Part shown: positions 15,260 through 22,266 of the stretch, in pieces
Position numbering within the stretch: position 1 is the stretch's first letter
Layout: every line of letters starts with the position of its first letter
Made by a program: the position numbers and the translations under genes
The notes under the pieces: generated by a model
The model's database searches: none
Seen by the model: the letters and a program-made list of their open reading frames with translations, nothing else
What the model was told of the DNA's origin: nothing
Origin: Actinomycetes bacterium
GTDB taxonomy: Bacteria > Actinomycetota > Actinomycetes > Mycobacteriales > Mycobacteriaceae
Length of the DNA stretch: 28,912 nt
Direction: 5' to 3'
NCBI GenBank assembly: GCA_023460175.1
Contig: JAEWRC010000216.1
Location: forward strand, 1 to 28,912

Positions 15260-16534
15260 TCAGCCCGGAACGAGGAAGGCCCGCAGCGCGGCCGTGTACG
15301 CGGCGACATCCCGGGAGCCCATCAGCTCCCGCGCCGAGTGCATGGCCAGCTGCGGGGCCCCCACGTCGACAGTCGGGATACCGGTGCGCGCGGAGGTCAT
15401 CGGGCCGATCGTCGAACCGCACGGCAGGTCGGCGCGGTGCTCGTAACGCTGCAGCCGCACCCCGGCCTGCCGGCAGGCCAGCTCGAAGGCGGCCGCGGTA
15501 CGGCCGTCGGTGGCGTAACGCAGATTGGGCTGCACCTTGAGCACCGGACCGCCGTTGACGACGATCGGGTGTCCCGGCTCGTGCCGGTCGGCGTAGTTCG
15601 GGTGGGTGGCGTGCGCCATGTCCCCCGAGGCCACCATCGACGCCGCGGTGCGTCGCAGGAAGTCCTCGCGACCACCGCCGGCGGCCAGCACGATGCGTTC
15701 CAGCACCGTCACCAGCAGATCGGACTGCGCGCCGTGATCGGAGGTCGACCCGACCTCCTCGTGGTCGAACAGCGCCAACACCGGAACGTGTGAGCCTGGT
15801 GTGGCGCCCACGTCCACGCCGAGATCCAGCAAGGCCTCCAGCCCCGCATAGCAGGTCGCCTGGTTGTCCAACCGGGCCGCGCTGACGAACTCCCCGTCGG
15901 CGCCCCACACCGTGGCCGGGGTGAGGTCGTGGGTCATCAGATCGAAGCCCAGCACGTCCGCCGGGTCGACCCCCGCGTGCTCGGCGACGAAGCCGACGAA
16001 CGAGGCCGGCGCATCGCCGAGCGCCCACACTCCGTTGACGTGCCGCTGCGGGTCCAGCTTCAGCGCGCCGCGATCCTCGGCCAGATGGATCGCCAGCTGC
16101 GGCACCCGCACCACGGGGTCGTCGATGCGCACCAGCGGATGCTCGATGCCGGCGCCGGCGCGCACCGAGAGCCGCCCACTGATCCCCAGATCGCGGTCCA
16201 GCCAGGAATTGAGCCAGACGCCGCCGTAGGGCTGCAGCGCGACCACCCGCCAGCCCGCGACCACCCGGTCGGGATTCTGCTTGACCCGCAGATTCGGGCT
16301 GTCGGTGTGCCCGCCGATCACCCGGAACGGTCGATCGGGGGCGCCGGAGCTGTCCCACGCCACCAACGACCCGGCGCGCACGGTGAAGAAGCGGCCCGCC
16401 GCCGGCCAGGCGTCGGCCTCGGCCAACTCGGTGTACCCCGCGGCGGTCAGTCGGGCGGCGGCGGTGGCGCAGAGGTGGAACGGCGACGGCGAGGCGTCGA
16501 TGAACTCACAAAGCCCTGGGGCGCTGGCGGACAT
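15260..16534 (-). CDS. pepC: M18 family aminopeptidase (aspartyl-type, zinc)
   Basis: The 424-residue cytoplasmic enzyme is an M18 metallo-aminopeptidase that trims N-terminal residues, with preference for acidic or bulky ones in the family. Two zinc ions are bound by His76 and other residues: GGHTDSPNLRVK (residues 74-85, with Asp78) is the first metal motif and FDHEEVGS carries the Asp/Glu pair. HPNYADRHEPGHPIVVNGGP holds further conserved His and Asp residues. The N-terminus CEFIDASPSPFHLCATAAARL matches the family. It starts 44 bases after purQ and is likely cotranscribed as purS-purQ-pepC. It matches Rv0800, and was named PepC in M. tuberculosis. It should be intact. Confidence 0.9.
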   Translation of the reverse strand: MSASAPGLCEFIDASPSPFHLCATAAARLTAAGYTELAEADAWPAAGRFFTVRAGSLVAWDSSGAPDRPFRVIGGHTDSPNLRVKQNPDRVVAGWRVVALQPYGGVWLNSWLDRDLGISGRLSVRAGAGIEHPLVRIDDPVVRVPQLAIHLAEDRGALKLDPQRHVNGVWALGDAPASFVGFVAEHAGVDPADVLGFDLMTHDLTPATVWGADGEFVSAARLDNQATCYAGLEALLDLGVDVGATPGSHVPVLALFDHEEVGSTSDHGAQSDLLVTVLERIVLAAGGGREDFLRRTAASMVASGDMAHATHPNYADRHEPGHPIVVNGGPVLKVQPNLRYATDGRTAAAFELACRQAGVRLQRYEHRADLPCGSTIGPMTSARTGIPTVDVGAPQLAMHSARELMGSRDVAAYTAALRAFLVPG

Positions 16535-16578
16535 GCCTCCATCTTCGCCGCTGTGCGCGGCGGCGGCGCCCCGGGGTA

Positions 16579-17259
16579 TCAGCCCGTGGCGGCCAGCACC
16601 GAGTCCAGCGCCGAGTAGAAGATGCCCAGGCCGTCGTCGGACGGACCGGTCAGCGCCTCGGTGGCGTGCTCAGGGTGCGGCATCAGCCCGACCACCCGGC
16701 CGTTGGCCGAGGTGATCCCGGCGATGTCGCGCTGGGAGCCGTTGAGGTTCTCCACGTAGCGGAACACCACGCGGCCCTCGCCCTCGAGCTCGTCGAGCAC
16801 GGCATCGCTGGCCACGTAGCGGCCCTCGCCGGATTTCAACGGCACCAGGATCTCGGCGCCCGGTTCGTAGCGGGTGCTCCAGGCCGTGTCCGTCGCGTCC
16901 ACCCGCAGCCACACGTCGCGGCAGATGAAGTGCAGGCCGATGTTGCGGGTCAGCGCGCCGGGCAGCAGGCCGGATTCGCAGAGCACCTGGAAACCGTTGC
17001 AGATGCCCAGCACCGGCATCCCGCGTTCGGCGGCCGCGACCACCTCGCCGAGCACCGGCGCGAACCGCGCGATGGCCCCGGCGCGCAGGTAGTCGCCGTA
17101 GGAGAAGCCGCCGGGCACGATCACCGCGTCGACGCCCTTGAGGTCGGCGTCGGCGTGCCACAGGCTCACCGACTCGGCACCGACGGCACGCACCGCGCGC
17201 GCGGCGTCGACGTCGTCGAGGGTGCCGGGGAAGGTGATGACCCCGACCCGCGCGGTCAC
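16579..17259 (-). CDS. purQ: Phosphoribosylformylglycinamidine synthase glutaminase subunit PurQ
   Basis: PurQ is the class I glutamine amidotransferase that supplies ammonia to PurL. The 226-residue product starts MTARVGVITFPGTLDDVDAA. It has the catalytic triad in PVLGICNGFQVL (nucleophile Cys87) and PHPEHA (His and Glu near the C-terminus), with GGFSYGDYLR nearer the front. GTG 17259 overlaps the purS stop in GTGA, so the two are translationally coupled. This start gives the normal length for the family; the frame runs on to 17580 but those codons are purS in another frame. It matches Rv0788. Confidence 0.95.
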   Translation of the reverse strand: MTARVGVITFPGTLDDVDAARAVRAVGAESVSLWHADADLKGVDAVIVPGGFSYGDYLRAGAIARFAPVLGEVVAAAERGMPVLGICNGFQVLCESGLLPGALTRNIGLHFICRDVWLRVDATDTAWSTRYEPGAEILVPLKSGEGRYVASDAVLDELEGEGRVVFRYVENLNGSQRDIAGITSANGRVVGLMPHPEHATEALTGPSDDGLGIFYSALDSVLAATG

Positions 17260-17495
17260 TGCGGCTCCCGGCTGATCGACCAGTCCTCGATCACGGTGTT
17301 GGCCAACAGCGACTCGGCGATCTGGGCCAGCGTGTCGTCGTCGACGCTGTCGTCGACCTCGAGCTCGAAACGCTTGCCCTGCCGGACATCCGACACCCCG
17401 GCGTGGCCGAGCCGGCCGAGGGCTCCGACAATGGCCTGGCCCTGCGGGTCGAGAATCTCGGCCTTGGGCATGACGTGCACAACCACCCGCGCCAC
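17256..17495 (-). CDS. purS: Phosphoribosylformylglycinamidine synthase structural subunit PurS
   Basis: PurS bridges PurL and PurQ in the step 4 complex and is a small ferredoxin-like-fold homodimer. The 79-residue product is MARVVVHVMPKAEILDPQGQ at the start and ends SISREPQ. It keeps the conserved VRQGKRFELEVDD strand. GTG 17495 was chosen because AAGGAG at 17507-17502 stands six bases away, and the length equals that of M. tuberculosis PurS (from memory). An in-frame ATG at 17513 has no such site and would only add six codons. The stop overlaps purQ by four bases. It matches Rv0787A. Confidence 0.95.
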   Translation of the reverse strand: MARVVVHVMPKAEILDPQGQAIVGALGRLGHAGVSDVRQGKRFELEVDDSVDDDTLAQIAESLLANTVIEDWSISREPQ

Positions 17496-17533
17496 GCGCG
17501 ACTCCTTGTTCATTGGGGTTGGAGAACGGCTCA

Positions 17534-17561
17534 ACTCTACCGTTGCCTTCTGGTGAGTAAA
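17534..17561 (-). promoter_or_regulatory. purS promoter (TTTACT, 16 bases, TAGAGT)
   Basis: Minus strand: TTTACT at 17561-17556, a 16-base spacer, and TAGAGT at 17539-17534. Transcription would start near 17527 and give a short leader of about 30 bases with the strong AAGGAG ribosome site. The hexamers and spacing match purF. The -35 box is 18 bases from the tnpB stop, so the element's right end lies very close to it. Confidence 0.5.
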
Positions 17562-17579
17562 CGTGAGTGTGCTCGTCCA

Positions 17580-18998
17580 TCAGGCAGCCTCGCCTTGCGG
17601 TGAGGCGCTTCCATTGCTGGATTCAGGCTTCACCGCCACCAGCGCCGCCGGGGCGGTCGTCTTACGATCGGCTCCACCATTAGCGAAGCAGGCACTCTGC
17701 TCCGAGCGCGCATAGCGCGCGAGGTTGATCGCAGCGTTGAGATCACGGTCGATGACCAACCCGCAGTCGCAGACGTAGCGACGTTCTGACAGGCTCAGCT
17801 TGGCTTTCACCGAACCGCAGCCAGAACATGTCTTCGAGCTGGGATACCACCTGTCGCCCCGCACCCGCACCGAGCCATACCAGGATGTCTTGTAGTCGAT
17901 CTGGCGGAGGAACGCGCCCAGGCCGGCATCAGCGATCGCACGGTTCAAACCGCGCTTGCGTGCCCCACCGGAGGCCATCATGTTCTTCACCGCGAGCGTC
18001 TCGGTGCCGATCACGTCGAATCCCTGGGCGAGCAGGGTGGTCAGCTTGTGCAGCCGGTCGCGGCGCAGGTTCGCCACCCTCACATGCTGTTTGGCAATGC
18101 TCTGCTGTGTGCGCAACCACCCGTTCGACGGCTCTTGCTCAGCCTTAGCCACCGCGTCCCACCGCCCCTGCTGGCGAGCGGCCTTACGCTGCAGCGCCCG
18201 CACCTTGCGACTGGCTCGCTGGAGTTCTTTCGGTGCGCGGACCCGCAATACCTCCTGACCCTCTGGTGTGGCCGCGACGATCAGGTCTTTGACACCGAGA
18301 TCGACACCGACCACAGGGGCAAGGCGTTTGGTATGAGCGCGACGGCCAACGCCGCGTTTCACCACGACCGTGAAACTGACCCGCCAACCCCCACGCTCGA
18401 ACCGCACCGTGGCCCTGAGGATCCGCGCAGTACCTTGCTCCAGGCGACGCGCGAGTTTGCGGGTGGATTCGTGCACGCGCACGGTGCCGATTCTCGGCAA
18501 GCTCACGTGGTGGCGGTCCGCCTCGACGCGGATCCCGCCGGTGGTGAACGCGAACGACCTGGTCGAACGCTTCGACTTGAACGACGGGAACCCCATCCGC
18601 GGGCCGCTACGTGCACCCCTACGGGAGTCTTCCCAGTTCTTCAACGCCACCGACAGGTTCTTGACCGCGTTGGCGTACGCCTCTTTCGAGTTCTCACCCC
18701 ACCATGGCGTCCCGTCCTCGCGGACCGCCACCCGGTGTTTGCGCTTGTTGAAGTCGTTGCGCAACGACTGAAACGACCACGGCAGTGTCGGCGTGAGATC
18801 AGCCTTGGCGATCCCGTAGGACCTCTCAGCCTCGCGCTGATCCAGATTGGCTTTCACCGCCCGCAACATCGTGTTGTAGGCGAACCGCGCCCCGCCCGCG
18901 TGCGATTCCATCGCAGCAGCCTGCGCCTGGGTCGGGTCGATCGCGTACTGATACGCCTGTAACACCCACCCGTCGGGCACCTCGAACTTCCCCGCCAT
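17580..18998 (-). CDS. tnpB: TnpB-type RNA-guided endonuclease of an IS607-type element
   Basis: The 472-residue protein is a TnpB, the ancestor-type relative of Cas12 that uses a guide RNA (omega RNA) from the element's 3' end to cut target DNA. All three RuvC catalytic residues are present: Asp233 in VVGVDLGVKDL, Glu333 in IGTETLAVKNM and Asp419 in DRDLNAAINLA. The zinc knuckle is intact: Cys391 and Cys394 in KTCSGCGS and Cys410 and Cys412 in YVCDCG. The N-terminal helix-turn-helix-like part (YQYAIDPTQAQAAAM) is typical. It starts at ATG 18998, one base overlapping the tnpA stop in TGATG, behind GAGGGG. The C-terminal tail (DRKTTAPAALVAVKPESSNG) is where the guide RNA scaffold is encoded. 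No disruption is seen, in contrast to the neighbouring tnpA. Confidence 0.93.
   Translation of the reverse strand: MAGKFEVPDGWVLQAYQYAIDPTQAQAAAMESHAGGARFAYNTMLRAVKANLDQREAERSYGIAKADLTPTLPWSFQSLRNDFNKRKHRVAVREDGTPWWGENSKEAYANAVKNLSVALKNWEDSRRGARSGPRMGFPSFKSKRSTRSFAFTTGGIRVEADRHHVSLPRIGTVRVHESTRKLARRLEQGTARILRATVRFERGGWRVSFTVVVKRGVGRRAHTKRLAPVVGVDLGVKDLIVAATPEGQEVLRVRAPKELQRASRKVRALQRKAARQQGRWDAVAKAEQEPSNGWLRTQQSIAKQHVRVANLRRDRLHKLTTLLAQGFDVIGTETLAVKNMMASGGARKRGLNRAIADAGLGAFLRQIDYKTSWYGSVRVRGDRWYPSSKTCSGCGSVKAKLSLSERRYVCDCGLVIDRDLNAAINLARYARSEQSACFANGGADRKTTAPAALVAVKPESSNGSASPQGEAA
17587..17606 (-). ncRNA. Hairpin at the tnpB 3' end, candidate omega RNA part
   Basis: On the minus strand GCCTCACC, a GCAA tetraloop and GGCGAGGC form a stem with one A-C mismatch. 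The loop has the stable GNRA form. It lies in the last codons of tnpB, where guide RNA scaffolds of TnpB elements are usually encoded. The 3' end of the RNA and the start of the guide cannot be placed from the sequence. Confidence 0.3.
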
Positions 18999-19599
18999 CA
19001 CAGCCCCTCGGACTGCCCCGTGGCGGTGACCGCCCACATCGCCCGATTCCCCGCGCCACGACGGCCGAACAGGCGCGCGCACATCGAGGGCAGCACCTCG
19101 ATCATGGCCCCGACCAGATCGTCTTCTGCCTTACCCCGGTCGGTCACCACGATGCGACGCCCCTGCGCCGACAGGGCCGCCTCCAGATGTTCGACCCCGA
19201 AGCGCGCCAGCCGGCCACGATGCTCCACAACCACCACACTCGCAGACAGGTCAGACAAAATCCGCCGCATCTTCGGACATTTCCCGTCCAGCCCGGACCC
19301 GACCTCGGTCACCACCTCGCCCCACCACGTGCCCGTTATCGGTAGCTCAGCGGATCAGGCGCGCGACCTGCCGGTCCAGATCCGCTGCTGAACATGCGAC
19401 GACACCCGTGCCTACACCACCACCCGCCCAGCAGTCGACACCTCAACCACACCAACCCAAATCGTGCCCCCGAGCCCAAACGGCGAGCCGGCACCGGCAT
19501 CCGGCCCCCACGCAACCACCGATACCCAGGCTGCGGATGCACACCCCGCGTGCACGCCCACACACTCAAAGAAACACACACTCGATGGCGTTTATCCAC
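18998..19599 (-). pseudogene. Degraded serine recombinase tnpA (IS607 type)
   Basis: Pieces of a roughly 200-residue IS607 TnpA are laid end to end in different frames. The MerR-like helix-turn-helix is present at the start (SVWACTRGVHPQ then YRWLRGG, MPVPARRLGSG), but the frame is lost after 19468. In the next frame GTIWVGVVEV runs to an amber codon at 19414-19412, where the family has Tyr in VVVYARVSS; the catalytic serine stretch ARVSSHVQQ follows. The frame shifts again near 19388 into DLDRQVARLIR and once more near 19352 into the conserved C-terminal half, EVVTEVGSGLDGKCPK then VVVVEHRGRLARFGVE. At least three frameshifts and one nonsense codon therefore separate it from a working recombinase. 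No large deletion is evident. Confidence 0.85.
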
Positions 19600-19614
19600 A
19601 TATCACCGAACAGT

Positions 19615-20286
19615 TCAAGACCCACACGAGCCCAGGTAGGCGCCGCACAGCGGGGCGTCGATGGCCGCCAGGACGCGCTCGTCGGGCACCATCGGCCAGC
19701 GCACCGGCGGGACGCCCTCCGCGCCCGGGGTGGTCCACAGCACCAACTCGGCGATCGAGGCGTTGGCCGGGTTGACCACCAGATACTGGTGCACCACCTG
19801 CGGGCCGCTGATCACCGCGGCCATCCGGTCGATCTGCGCGGTGGTGATCGACGGGGAGAATTCCGGGGCGGTCACCTGACACGCTTCCAGCGCGGCCACT
19901 GCGGCGACGAACACTTGGTTCGCCACGTCGCCGCTGTGCCAGGTCTGACCCCGCCAGTGCAGCACCTGGGCTTGGAGCTGCCACTGCCCGTCCGGGTGGG
20001 CGACGACGGCCTTGGCGGCCACCGCGTAGTCCCGCGGGTCGTCGCGCTGGCGCGGGGTCCGGCACAGCTCCTCGAACTTGAACCGGCTCTGCAACGTCGG
20101 TTTGGCCACGTCGGCCAACCGCGGCCAGTGGTAGCGGCTGTTCAGCGGGAGCGACCACGGCGCGGGCCAGGCTGTGTCGGGGATCTCATCGCAGGTGGGC
20201 GGGCAGGTCTGCGGTTCGGCGGCCGCGGGCGGAATCACCACCGCGGCCACCCCGACCAGTACTCCCGCCAGGATGACTCGAAGCAC
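19615..20286 (-). CDS. Secreted cysteine-rich protein of unknown function
   Basis: The 223-residue product begins at GTG 20286 behind GGGGAGG (four bases away). TACGAT at 20323-20318 is a fair -10 box. MLRVILAGVLVGVAAVVIPP is a classic signal peptide with a likely cleavage after AAA before EPQTC, with no lipobox. The mature protein has six cysteines (two in TCPPTCDE, one in EELCRTP, one in LEACQV, two at the end in PLCGAYLGSCGS), so three disulfides are possible. It also has many tryptophans, for example AWPAPW and HWRGQTWHSG. I do not recognise a family with confidence. It diverges from a metallo-hydrolase gene, and its stop lies next to the left edge of the IS607-type element, so the last codons should be compared with other species. 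Confidence 0.75.
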   Translation of the reverse strand: MLRVILAGVLVGVAAVVIPPAAAEPQTCPPTCDEIPDTAWPAPWSLPLNSRYHWPRLADVAKPTLQSRFKFEELCRTPRQRDDPRDYAVAAKAVVAHPDGQWQLQAQVLHWRGQTWHSGDVANQVFVAAVAALEACQVTAPEFSPSITTAQIDRMAAVISGPQVVHQYLVVNPANASIAELVLWTTPGAEGVPPVRWPMVPDERVLAAIDAPLCGAYLGSCGS

Positions 20287-20326
20287 TTAACCTCCCCGGG
20301 CCGGTATGCGCTGCACAATCGTAAGC

Positions 20327-20992
20327 ATGGAACTGACGCACTTCGGGCATTCCTGCCTTCTCGCGAGCTTTCCCGGCACCGAACCGACCGGAGTTGGGTC
20401 ACCGACGACACTGCTGTTCGACCCGGGCACCTTCTCCCACGGCTTCGAGGGCATCACCGGGCTGTCGGCCATCCTGATCACCCATCAGCACCCGGATCAC
20501 GCCGATCCCGAGCGGCTCCCGGCGCTGGTCGAGGCCAATCCGGATGCGGCGCTCTACGCCGACCCGCAGACCGCGGCGCAACTCGGCGGCAACTGGCGCG
20601 CGGTGCACGTCGGCGACGAGTTGACCGTCGGCGGGCTGCGCATCCGCGGCGCGGGCGGGCGGCACGCGATCATCCACCCGGAGCTGCCGGAGATCGACAA
20701 CATCTCCTACCTGGTCGGCGACGACGACCACGCGGCCCGGCTGATGCACCCCGGGGACGCGCTGTTCGTCCCCGACGAGCCCGTCGACGTGCTCGCGACC
20801 CCGGCCGCGGCGCCGTGGATGAAGATCTCCGAGGCGGTGGACTTCCTGCGGGCCGTCGCGCCCACCCACGCGGTGCCCATCCATCAGGGCATCATCGCCC
20901 CGAATGCTCGCGGCATCTACTACGGGCGCCTGACCGAGATGACCGACACCGACTTCCGGGTGCTGCCCGAGGAACGCGCCGTTTCGCTCTGA
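20327..20992 (+). CDS. Metallo-beta-lactamase-fold hydrolase (UlaG-like)
   Basis: The 221-residue soluble protein has the metal motif HxHxDH as HQHPDH at residues 53-58, and later histidines in ARLMHPGD and VPIHQGI that would complete a dinuclear zinc site. The start MELTHFGHSCLLASF and the compact size are those of the UlaG/YcbL-like branch, whose substrates vary. The start at ATG 20327 follows the conserved ELTHFGHSC pattern; an upstream in-frame ATG at 20306 would add seven residues without a ribosome site. The true substrate is unknown. It lies upstream of the P450 gene, 67 bases apart and on the same strand. Confidence 0.85.
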   Translation: MELTHFGHSCLLASFPGTEPTGVGSPTTLLFDPGTFSHGFEGITGLSAILITHQHPDHADPERLPALVEANPDAALYADPQTAAQLGGNWRAVHVGDELTVGGLRIRGAGGRHAIIHPELPEIDNISYLVGDDDHAARLMHPGDALFVPDEPVDVLATPAAAPWMKISEAVDFLRAVAPTHAVPIHQGIIAPNARGIYYGRLTEMTDTDFRVLPEERAVSL

Positions 20993-21010
20993 TCCCGCGG
21001 ACACCCGCAC

Positions 21011-21031
21011 TATTGTTTGAGCGATCGCTCA
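21011..21031. promoter_or_regulatory. P450 promoter with perfect 14-base palindromic operator
   Basis: TATTGT at 21011-21016 is a good -10 box. The next base starts TGAGCGATCGCTCA at 21018-21031, a perfect palindrome covering the likely transcription start near 21023. This form and place are typical of TetR-family operators, which block transcription until an effector binds. No TetR gene is in the window. The ACGGAG ribosome site is at 21047-21052. Confidence 0.55.
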
Positions 21032-21059
21032 GCACGACAGTGTGGGACGGAGATCGCAG

Positions 21060-22265
21060 ATGAGCACGGACACGGCCACCGACGCCGCGGTGTACTACGA
21101 CCCCTACGACGTCGGCATCGTCGCCGACCCGTACCCGGTGTACGCGCGGCTGCGCGAAGAGGCGCCCATCTACTACAACGAGCGCTACGACTTCTGGGCG
21201 CTGTCAAGGCATTCCGACGTGGACAAGGCCCTGGCGAACTGGGAGACGTTCTCCAACTCGCGCAGCGACATCCTCGAGTTGATCCAGTCCGACTTCGACA
21301 TGCCCAAGGGCGTGATGATGTTCGAGGACCCACCCATCCACACCATGCTGCGCGGGCTGATGTCGCGGGTGTTCACGCCGCGCCGGATGGCGGCCATCGA
21401 GGACCAGATCCGGCAGTACTGCATCAAGTGCCTGGACCCGCACGTCGGAACCGACGGGTTCGACATCATCGCCGAACTGGCCGCCATGATGCCCATGCGG
21501 GTCATCGGCATGCTGCTGGGAATCCCGGAGTCCGAACAGGTTTCGGTGCGCGACGCCAACGACGCCAATCTGCGGACCAAGCCGGGCGCGCCGATGAAGG
21601 TCGCCCGCGCCGACCGCATCGCCGACGGCCGGATCTACAGCGACTACGTCGAGTGGCGCGCCCAGAACCCCTCCGACGACCTGATGACGGCGCTGCTCAA
21701 CGTCGAGTTCACCGACGAGCACGGCGAACACCGCAAGCTGCACCGCAAGGAGGTGCTGCACTACACCCAGGTGGTGGCCGGCGCCGGCAACGAGACCACC
21801 GGCCGGCTCATCGGCTGGTTGGCCAAGGTGCTCGCCGAGCATCCCGACCAGCGCCGCGAGGTGGTCGCGGACCGCAGCCTGTTGGGCGCCACCATCGACG
21901 AGACCCTGCGCTTCGAACCGACCGGGCCGCACGTCGCGCGGTACATGGCACGCGATTTCGAGTGTTACGGCACCACGGTGCCCGCCGGCAGCGCCATGCT
22001 GCTGCTGTTCGGCGCCGCCAACCGGGACCCGCGCCGCTTCGGCGACCCGGACGTCTACGACATCCACCGCGGCAACATCAGCCACCTGACCTTCGGCAAG
22101 GGATTGCACTACTGCCTGGGTGCGAACCTGGCGCGCCTGGAGGGCCGCGTCGCCCTCGACGAGTTGTTGAACCGCTGGCCGGAGTGGGGCATCGACTACG
22201 ACACCGCGCGCCTGGCCCCCACCTCGACCGTGCGCGGCTGGGAGCACCTGCGCATCACGTTCTGA
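21060..22265 (+). CDS. Cytochrome P450
   Basis: The 401-residue P450 has the heme-binding loop FGKGLHYCLGA with the axial Cys352. It also has AGAGNETTG in the I helix (oxygen activation) and ETLRF for the E-x-x-R pair. It is soluble, as is usual in bacteria, and needs ferredoxin and ferredoxin reductase, which are not in the window. The substrate is unknown: the P450 numbering cannot be given without a search. It starts at ATG 21060 behind ACGGAG, and a perfect palindrome lies over the promoter, so expression is probably switched by a repressor. The stop is one base from the convergent FAD-dehydrogenase gene. It is not the cyp126 homologue expected beyond purC in this synteny, which would be on the other strand. 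Confidence 0.92.
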   Translation: MSTDTATDAAVYYDPYDVGIVADPYPVYARLREEAPIYYNERYDFWALSRHSDVDKALANWETFSNSRSDILELIQSDFDMPKGVMMFEDPPIHTMLRGLMSRVFTPRRMAAIEDQIRQYCIKCLDPHVGTDGFDIIAELAAMMPMRVIGMLLGIPESEQVSVRDANDANLRTKPGAPMKVARADRIADGRIYSDYVEWRAQNPSDDLMTALLNVEFTDEHGEHRKLHRKEVLHYTQVVAGAGNETTGRLIGWLAKVLAEHPDQRREVVADRSLLGATIDETLRFEPTGPHVARYMARDFECYGTTVPAGSAMLLLFGAANRDPRRFGDPDVYDIHRGNISHLTFGKGLHYCLGANLARLEGRVALDELLNRWPEWGIDYDTARLAPTSTVRGWEHLRITF

Positions 22266-22266
22266 G

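Larger units (their letters stand above)
17580..19599 (-). mobile_element. IS607-type insertion sequence, transposase gene degraded
   Basis: The element consists of a serine-recombinase gene (tnpA, broken) followed by tnpB in the order and overlap usual for IS607 family members. It lies between a secreted-protein gene (stop at 19615) and the purS promoter. IS607 elements end without terminal inverted repeats and their target is a short dinucleotide, so exact ends cannot be read. The left end should lie between 19599 and about 19615 and the right end between 17580 and about 17560. Confidence 0.7.

Noticed and set aside
19321..19620. CRISPR-like or AC-rich repeat array in the left part of the element
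   Set aside because: No regular repeat and spacer; the CACA-rich look comes from the antisense of the decayed tnpA.
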